Positions 55,810-64,000 of a DNA stretch of 64,000 bases are shown piece after piece. Under the pieces are notes generated by a model. The model was not told the DNA's origin, made no database searches, and was given only the letters and a program-made list of their open reading frames with translations. The translations under genes and the position numbers were made by a program. The first letter of the stretch is position 1, and each line of letters begins with the position of its first letter. Source of the DNA: Adiantum capillus-veneris (lineage: Eukaryota > Streptophyta > Polypodiopsida > Polypodiales > Pteridaceae); NCBI GenBank assembly GCA_014529385.2, contig CM043943.1:151067092-151131091 (forward strand), written 5' to 3'.

Positions 55810-58800
55810 GGAAGAGAGTAGCAAGGTCCACTACTTGTCCAAGCTCAGCTCTAGACAACATAGAAAGATGCTAGTTCTACTAATTGTCTAATTATAGGCA
55901 TGGAGAAATGATAGAAGGTTGACCACTTATCCAACCTATCATCTCTAGTAAGATGGGAGGTTTGGCCTTAAGATTCACCATGTAACCAACCTATACATCA
56001 TTGTATTATGAAGAAAAGCAAAGCTCCACCACTTGTCCAAGCTAGTTCTAAAATCCACATGGAGATAAGCAAGCTCCACTATTTGTCGAATCTCTCTTCC
56101 ATTAAAACATGAAAAAACTCAGCTATGTTGTACAGGGGACTTTTTTCCAAGGTCCACCACTTGTCCAAGCTAGGATCCATTAAAACATGGAAATAAACAA
56201 AGCTCCACGACTCGTCCAACCTTTAGAGTTTCGAAGTGTATGGGTTGTCTAAACTAGGTATGGGAAAATAATTGAAGGTCCACCACTTGAAACATGGAGC
56301 GAAGCAAGCTCCACCATGTCTCCAATATGCTAGACTCCATTGAAACACCCTAAACCCATGATATTTTGTACATAGGGGATTTACATTCAAGGTCCACCAC
56401 TTGTCCAACCTAGTATCCCTAGTAGCTTGATAGGTTTGGTCTCAATATTCACCACTTGTCCACTCTATGTCATTGTATTAAAAAGGATTGGGTGTTAAGG
56501 TCCACCAGTTGTCCAACCTATAAGGTTATATTTTAAATGGTTTTTTTTCTCACAACTCGAACTACCCATGATATGTTTTACATGGGATTTTTGTTTCAAT
56601 GTCTGCCACTTGTCCAAGCTAACTCTATTGAAACATAGAGAGAACCAAATTTCCACCACTTGTCCAAGCTAGGGTATATTGAAACATGGAGAGAAGGATG
56701 CTCCACCATTTCTCCAAGATAGGCTTCATTGAAACATGGAGAGAAGCAAGCTCCACCATGTCTCCAAGCTAGGATCCATTTAAATACCCTAAACCCATTT
56801 TATTTTGTACATGACGGGTTTTATTTCAAGGCCCACCACTTGTCTAACCTATTATCCCTAGTAGCACGAGTGTTTTGGTCTCAAGATACACCACTTGTAC
56901 ACTCTATGTCATTATATTAAGAAGAACTATGTATTAAGGTCCACCACTTGTCCAACCTATAAGGTTATATCTTTAATGGTATCCTTTCTCACCACTTGAA
57001 ATGCCCATGATATGTTTTACATGGGGTTTCATTCCAAGGTACACCACTTGTCCAAGCTAACTCTATTCAAACATAGAGATAAGAAAAGGTCCACCACTTG
57101 TCCAAGCTAACTCTATTCAAACACAGAGAGAAGCAAAGGTTCACCACTTGTCAAAGCTAGGCTCCGTTGAAACATGGAGAGAAATAACCTCCATCATTTT
57201 TCCAAGATAGGTGCCATTCAAACATGGAAAGAATCAAGATCTACCATGTCTCCAAGATGCTAGGCTCCATTGAAAAACCCTAAAACCATGATATTTTGTA
57301 CATGGGGTGTTTACATTCAAGGTCTACCACTTCTCTAACGTATTATACCTAGTAGCATGAGTGGTTTGGTCTTAAGATTCACCACTTATACACTCTATGT
57401 CATTATATTAAGAAGAACTGGGTATTAAGGTCCACCACTTGTCCAACCTATAAGGTATATCTTAAATGGTATCCTTCACCACTTGTCAAGTTCCATCACC
57501 ACTTTTCCAACCTATAAGGTTATATCTTGAATGATATTTTTTCTCATCACTTGTAATGCCCATGCTATGTTTTACAAAGGGGTTTTGTTCCAAGATCCAC
57601 CACTTGTCCAAGCTAACTCTATTGAAACATAGAGAGAAGAAAAGGTCCACCACTTGTCCAAGATAGGCTCCATTGAAACATGGAGAGAAGGATGCTCCAC
57701 CATTTCTCCAAGATAGGTTCCATTGAAACATTGAGAGAAGCAATCTCCACCATGTCTCCAAGCTAGGCTCCATTGAAATACCCTAAACCCATAATTTTGT
57801 ACATGAGGGGTTTACATTCAAGGTCCACCACTTGTCCAACCTATTATCCCTAGTAGCACGAGTTGTTTGGTCTCAAGATCGACCACTTGTACACTCTATG
57901 TCATTATATTAATAAGAACTATGTGTTAAGGTCCACCACTTGTCCAACCTATAAGGTTATATTTTAAATGGTATCCTTTCTCACCACTTGAAATGCCCAT
58001 GATATGCTTTACATGGGGGTTTCATTCCAAGGTCCACCACTTGTCCAAGCTAACATCTATTAAAACATATAGAGAAAGAAAGGTCCACCTTTTGTCCAAG
58101 CTAGGCTCATTGAAACATGGAGAGAAGGAACCTCCACTGTTTCTCCTAAATAGGCTCCATTGAAACATGGAGAGAAGTAAGCTCCACCATGTCTCCAAGT
58201 TGCTAGGCTCCATTGAAATACCCAATACCCATGATATTTTGTACATGGGGGGTTTACATTCAAGGTCCACCACTTGTCCAACCTATTATCCCTAGTAGGT
58301 TTGGTCTCATGACTCACCAGTTGTCCACTCTATGTCATTATATTAAGAGGAATTGGGTGTTAAGGTCCACCACTTAGCCAACCTATAATGTTATAGCTTG
58401 AATGGTATTTTTTTTCACCACTTGTAATGCCCATGAAATGATTTACATGGTGGTTTTGTTCCAAGGTCCACCACTTGTCCAAGCTAACTCTATTGAAACA
58501 TAGAGAGAAACAAAGGTCTACCACTTTTCCAAGCTAGGCTGCATTGAAACATGGACCTTAATACCAAATTATTTCTAGTAGCATGAGTGATATTTTATAC
58601 ATGGGGGGTTTACATTCAAGGTCCACCACTTGTCCAACCTATTTTCCCTAGTAGGTTTGGTCCCAAGTTCACCACTTATCCACTCTATGTCATTATATTA
58701 AGAATAATTGGGTGTTAAGGTCCACCACTTGTCCAAGCTATAAGGTTATATATTGAATGGTAATTTTTCCTCACCACTTGTAATGCCCATGATATGTTTT

Positions 58801-60400
58801 ACATGGGGGTTTTGTTCCAAGGTCCACCACTTTTCCAAGATAACTCTATTCAGACATAGAGAGAAACAAAGGTCCACCACTTGTCCAAGCTAGGCTCCAT
58901 TGAAGCATAGAGAGAATGATACTCCACCATTTATCCAAGATAGGCTGCATTGAAACATGGAGAGAAGCAAGCTTTACCATGTTTCCAAGCTAGGCTCCAT
59001 TGAAACACTCTAGGGGGTTTTATTTCAAGGCCCACCACTTGTTTAACCTATTATCCCTAGTACCATGAGTGGTTTGGTTTCAATATTCACCACTTGTACA
59101 CTCTATGTCATTATATTAAGAAGAACAATGTGTTAAGGTCCACCACTTGTCCAACCTATAAGGTTATATCTTAAATGGTATCATTTCTCGCCACTTGAAA
59201 TGCCCATGATATGTTTTACATGGGAGTTTCATTCCAAGATCCACCACTTGTCCAAGCTAACCATATTCAAACATAGAGAGAAACAAAGGTCCACGACTTG
59301 TCCAAGCTACGCTCCATTGAAACATGGAGAGAAGGAACCTCCACCATTTCTCCTAGATAGGCTCCATTAAAACATGGAGAGAAGTAAGTTCCACCATGTC
59401 TCCAAGATGCTAGGCTCCATTGAAATACGCAAAACCCATGATATTTTGTACATGGGGGATTTACATTCAAGGTCAACCACTTGTCCAACCTATTATCCCT
59501 AGTAGGTTTGGTCTCACGATTCACCACTTTTCCACTCTATGTCATTATATTAAGACGAATTGGGTGCTAAGGTCCACCACTTGTCGAACCTATAAGGTTA
59601 TACCTCGAATGGTATTTTTTCTCACCACTTGTAATGCCCATGACATGCTTTACATGGGGGTTTTGTTCCAAGGTTCACCACTTGTCCAAGCTAATTCTAT
59701 TGAAACATAGAGAGAAACAAAGGTCCACCATTTGTCCAAGCTAGGCTACATTGAAACATGGACCTTAATACCAAATTATTTTTAGTAGCATGAGTGATAT
59801 TTTGTACATGGGGGGTTTGCATTCAAGGTCCACCACTTGTCCAACCTACTTTTCCTAGTAGGTTTGGTCGCAAGATTCACCACTTGTCCACTCTATGTCA
59901 TTATATTAATAATAATTGGGTGTTAACGTCCACCACTTGTCCAACCTATAAGGTTATATATTGAATGGTATTTTTTCTCACCACTTGTAATGTCCATGAT
60001 ATATTTTACATGGGGGTTTTGTTCCAAGGTCCACCACTTGTCCAAGCTAAATCTGTGCAAACATAGAGAGAAACAAACGTCCACCACTTGTCCAAGCTAG
60101 GCTCCATTGAAACATGGAGAGAATGATGCTCCACCATTTATCCAAGATAGACTCCATTGAAACATGGAGAGAAGTAAGCTCCACCATGTCTCCAAGATGC
60201 TAGAGTCCATTGAAATACCCAAAACCCATGATACTTTGTACATGGGGGTTTACATTCAAGGTCCACCACTTGTCCAATCTATTATCCCTAGTAGCATGAG
60301 TGGTTTGGTCTCAGGATTCACCACTTGTCCAGTCTATATCATTATATTAAGAAAAATCGGGTTTCCATATCTAAATGGATCTTTGCTTGGATAAGTGGTA
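55810..60400 (-). repeat. Satellite array in inverse orientation
   Basis: The same family as 28560-40480, read on the minus strand (core appears as GGTCCACCACTTGTCCAAG). The composite order is partly kept, including the CATGGGGG-TTT and ACTCTATGTCATTATATTAA blocks. The orientation switch is between 55340 (last plus core) and 55830. Confidence 0.95.
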
Positions 60401-60709
60401 GACCTTGAGACATAAATACCCATTCTACACTAGAGCATTGGTTAAGCCTTATGCACTTCAAGCATACCTTTAACAACAAGTAGTAGTTATTAGTTGACTT
60501 AAGTCTAGTTGAACTCCATGGTATTGAGACTAAGAGAGAGTGTAGCATAAAAAGAGTCAGGATTTTAATTTGACTTTCTTTCTATTAATGAGTAGATCAT
60601 AGATGGATTTTGGTATCTAATAAAACCTTAGGGTAGACAATGTAAAACTCATGTCTATTGTTGTGTTTGCATTAAGTGTTCTTGTTCTTTAATTTCAAAA
60701 TCATTACAG

Positions 60710-61451
60710 AAAGGATTGGCTATATGCTGGCATAAATTGAAGAAAACTATTGAATTACCCATCCAACCTCCTCCAAGACCTTGTCCAAGGAATGAATCAC
60801 CTCCTTATCACCTACCACTTGCTTTCAAGGACGTCAAAAGAGTACTTATCTTGTATCTAGAGGGGTTACTTCTCAAGACAATTGAAATGAAACATGGAGA
60901 TTCTATGCCAGCTTGGGTTCAACACATGCGACTTGTGGAGGATAAAGATGAAGTTTATCATGTGGTGCGACCAGACGCACAAAGTTTTTTGGATTTTTGT
61001 GCTGAATACTTTGAGCTATGGATATGGAGTTGCTATAACTTAACAAGGGTGCAACGCATCACACAAAAAATTTTTCATGAGCAGTATACCAAGTTCAAGG
61101 TGTTTATGAGTAACAAAAATTGCCAAAATCCAAATATCATGTTAGGATTTACAAGGGTTTATCACAAAAATTTGAGTGATATTTGAGGATTTGGATGCAA
61201 ACAATACCTTAATTTTTTATGACACTCCATATAGGGTGATGTGGAACATGTCAGGGACATATCTTATATTTCCAAAGATGTGGAGGCAAACTTCCGAGCA
61301 ACTTCAAAACTTCTTGCAGAGAACCATAATTCCATGGTCGGTAGGATGGTTGTATGCAAGAGATAAGAGAGTCTATACATACAACACAATTGTAAATCAG
61401 TATAGTGATTCTGAGACAAATTATGTTCTTGGTGTGTACTTGTCAACATGA
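60710..61451 (+). pseudogene. Second FCP1/NIF-like exon, catalytically degenerate
   Basis: Starts after an ATTACAG acceptor at 60709. The frame reads RVLILYLEGLLLK, the FCP1 motif I with the nucleophile Asp replaced by Tyr. YFELWIWSCYNLTRVQRI matches the iWT segment. After a one-base shift near 61180 it reads LIFYDTPYR, where DDSP has become YDTP. It ends at 61451. A paralogue of 53634-54831 that has lost the catalytic residues, so at best a non-catalytic relative and more likely a pseudogene. Confidence 0.6.
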
Positions 61452-62189
61452 AAGCATTGAATAAATATGGCCATAAGATGCTTTTTTTATTCTAGTGTGT
61501 ACCTTTCAACATTTGTATAATTTGATATAGTCTTTTTTTTTTTTTAAACAAAGGTGTGTCAATTTTATGAACACTTCAATGGAGTGCACCCTACTCTAAG
61601 GGGACTTCAATGTACTATTGGAGTGCATCCTATTGTAAGGGGACTCTGATGTATTGCTAGACTGCACCCAAATTTTTGGGGACTCATTTTTTATTTGATT
61701 GGGGCCTATGTTGGGTCATATAGTAAAAGAAAATCCTTTTTTGTCAATTCATATCGAGGTTGCATTTATTTGTAACTATGAGAGAATTGATGTTTGATGT
61801 CAAAATAAAACTTGTAAGTGTGGATCAGAGAATTCATGGAGTTTAAATATGTGAGAGGGATCTTTTTCTTGGGCACAAATGTTTGCTTCAAGAATTTTTT
61901 CATTACATACTTTATGTGAAAGAGTTTTAGAACCTAAAAGACTTTGAAAAGAAAACTATGGAATCTAAGTGCATGTATTCTTGAATGGCTTGAAAGTTGA
62001 TGTATACATGCATGTCGCCTTGATGAAGATTTAGATCTGACAAGATGCAAAGCTAGAATTCTTGGACGTTACCTTTGTCAATTTGGTAATAACATATTTA
62101 ACTTTCTTTTCTTATGGGTGGAAAATATATTATTATGTGCATTTGGAACCTAATTGCTTGACCTTCAAACCAAGATTCCTATGTTATTT
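61452..62189. other. AT-rich downstream region, no gene recognised
   Basis: Contains short repeats of the phrase GAGTGCA-CCTA with GGGGACT near 61580-61690. No supported gene. Confidence 0.4.
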
Positions 62190-63600
62190 TTTCATATACT
62201 TTTTTGTAATGAATTAAGATTGTGGATACAAGGTCCACCACTTGTTCAAGCTAGATCTAAGAAAGTATATATACTGAGTCTTCAAACTAGTAAACCAAGG
62301 GAAGAGAGAAGCAGGGTCCATCACTTGTCCAAGCTCATCTCTAGACAACATAGAGAGATGTTAGGTCTACTAATTGTCCAATATAGTCATGGAGAAATAA
62401 TAGAAGGTTGATCCACTTGTTCAACCTATCATCTCTAGTAAAATGGGAGGTTTGGCCTTAAGATTCACCATGTAACCAACCTATACTTCATTGTATTATG
62501 AAGAGTAGAAAAGCAAAGCTCCACCACTTGTCTAAGGTAGTTCCAAAATCAACATGGAGAGAAGCAAGCTTCACCATTTGTCCAAGATAGGTTCCATTAA
62601 AACATGGAAAACCTCATATATGTTGTACATGGAAGCTTTTTTCCAAGGTCCACCACTTGTCCAAGCTAGGATCCATTAAAACATGGATAGAAACAAGGCT
62701 CCACCACTCGTCCAACCTTTATAGCTGTAAAGTGTACCGGTTGTCTAAACTAAGCATAGGAAAATAATAGAAGGTCCACCACTTATCCAATATATTATCT
62801 CTAATAGCATGGGAGGTTTGGTCTCAAGATTTAGGAATTGGCCGACCTGTATTTCATTGTATTATGATGAATTTGGTTTTAAAGTCAACTACTTATCCAA
62901 GCTATAAGTTTATATCTTGAATGGTATTCCTTCCCATCACTTAGAAAACCAATGATATGTTGTACATGGGGGGGTTTGTTACAAGGTCCACCACTTGTCC
63001 AAGCTAGTTTCATTGAAACATGGATGAAAGCAAGCTCCACCATTTGTTAAATCTAGACTCCATTGAAATCTAGAAAATCCATGCTATGTTGTACATGGGG
63101 TTTTTGTTTTAAGGTCCAACACTTGTCCAAGCTAAGCTCCATTGAAACATGGAGAGGAGAAACACTCCACCACTTGTCCAAGCTAGGAAACATTGATAGT
63201 AGTTGGTTTAGTTTGAAGATCCACCATGTGTCTAAGCTAACTCTATTGAAACATAGAGAGAAGAAAAGGTCCACCAATTGTCCAAGCTAGGCTCCATTGA
63301 AACATGGACAGAAGCAAGCTCCACCATTTCTCCAAGATAGGCTCCATTGAAACATGGAGAGAATCAAAGGTCCACCATTTCTCCAAGCCAGAGGCTCCAG
63401 TTGTCCAACCTATAAGGTTATATCTTAAATGGTAATCTTTCTAATCACTTGGAATACCCATGATATGTTTTACATGGGGGTTTTGTTCCAAGATCACCAC
63501 TTGTCCAAGCTAACTCTATTGAAACATAGAGAGAAGCAAAGGTCCACCACTTGTCCAAGCTAGTCTCCATTGAAACAAGGAGAGAAGCAAGCTCCATCAT
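62190..63600 (-). repeat. Satellite block in inverse orientation, including a copy of the region upstream of the 40523 exon
   Basis: Minus-strand satellite. Its left part (62190-62380) is the reverse complement of about 40310-40505, ending within about 20 bp of the exon border. Confidence 0.9.
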
Positions 63601-64000
63601 TTCTACAAGATAGGCTATCCTGGATAAGTGCACCTTGAAACCAACCTTCCTATGAGGCAATAGAGCATATGCTACATATTTTATGTATGCCCCATGCCTC
63701 AAATTAAGAAGTTATAGATTAGAAGTGGACCTTGCTTGAATGTCACATGCAATAAATTAAGGAAAAATAGCCAAGTGGATTGTATTCCTCAATGGATCCT
63801 TGCTTTCACAAGTTGTGAACCTTGAGTCACTTTTACATTAACTTGGACAAGTGGTGGACCTAGAAACCAAGCTCTCCATGTTGAGATAAGTTGTAGGTAG
63901 GACAGTAGAACATAGACAACGATAATGGATGCAATATACTCGTCTCCTAATAATCCAATTGATTGAAACCATGGTATTTTAGTTGTTTTCATTGTGTATT
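63601..64000. other. Mixed sequence with one plus-strand satellite core
   Basis: A core TTGGACAAGTGGTGGACCT at about 63842 shows orientation switching back. No gene recognised. Confidence 0.5.

Noticed and set aside
55870-63702. Minus-strand frames similar to the above
   Set aside because: Same satellite in inverse orientation, not genes.

Overview
The window looks like nuclear DNA of a land plant with a large, repeat-rich genome. It holds nested LTR retrotransposons, long satellite arrays, long CT and CA microsatellites and a few gene-like exons with GT-AG introns. Nothing in the sequence fixes the species. A fern or another large-genome plant fits, but that is inference.

Layout. 1-11524: a decayed Ty3/gypsy element on the minus strand (gag, two zinc knuckles, protease, RT, RNase H, integrase), with a tRNA-Asp-like primer site and its 5' LTR; its 3' end lies off the window. 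11525-13968: a second, plus-strand Ty3/gypsy fragment, apparently the target into which the first element jumped. 13969-16616: non-coding DNA with microsatellites. 16617 to about 23130: a sharply different, GC-richer, gene-dense block with all genes on the plus strand. It has Shine-Dalgarno sites, a sigma70-type promoter, small membrane proteins and a primase-polymerase plus superfamily 3 helicase. This is the most unusual part of the window. 23131-24980: AT-rich, no gene seen. 24990-40480: a satellite family built on the core CTTGGACAAGTGGTGGACC, organised into composite units of about 440 bp and one array of 1670-bp units that looks identical copy to copy. 40523-49846: a decayed multi-exon gene with weak resemblance to ParB-like and DNA-methyltransferase proteins, split by a 6.6-kb gag-only LTR element (41311-47944) flanked by a perfect 5-bp target duplication. 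50340-52250: degenerate satellite. 52432-55034: exons with SET-like and FCP1/NIF phosphatase-like regions. 55810-60400 and 62230-63600: the same satellite in inverse orientation. 60710-61451: a second, degenerate FCP1-like exon.

How it fits together. The GC-rich block reads as one compact genome or operon. A DNA replication module (PrimPol, PriCT-like segment, D5-like segment, SF3 helicase) lies downstream of several unidentified, partly membrane-anchored proteins. Its expression signals are bacterial or plastid in type, so it most likely came from a plasmid- or virus-like element of an organelle or bacterium and is now a decaying insert. Its reading frames carry single TGA and TAG stops. Each can be explained by one C-to-T change in a CG or CHG context, which is expected for methylated plant nuclear DNA; U-to-C RNA editing is an alternative. 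The same stop pattern occurs in the retroelements and in the exons at 40-54 kb, so nearly everything coding here appears to be a pseudogene or to need recoding.
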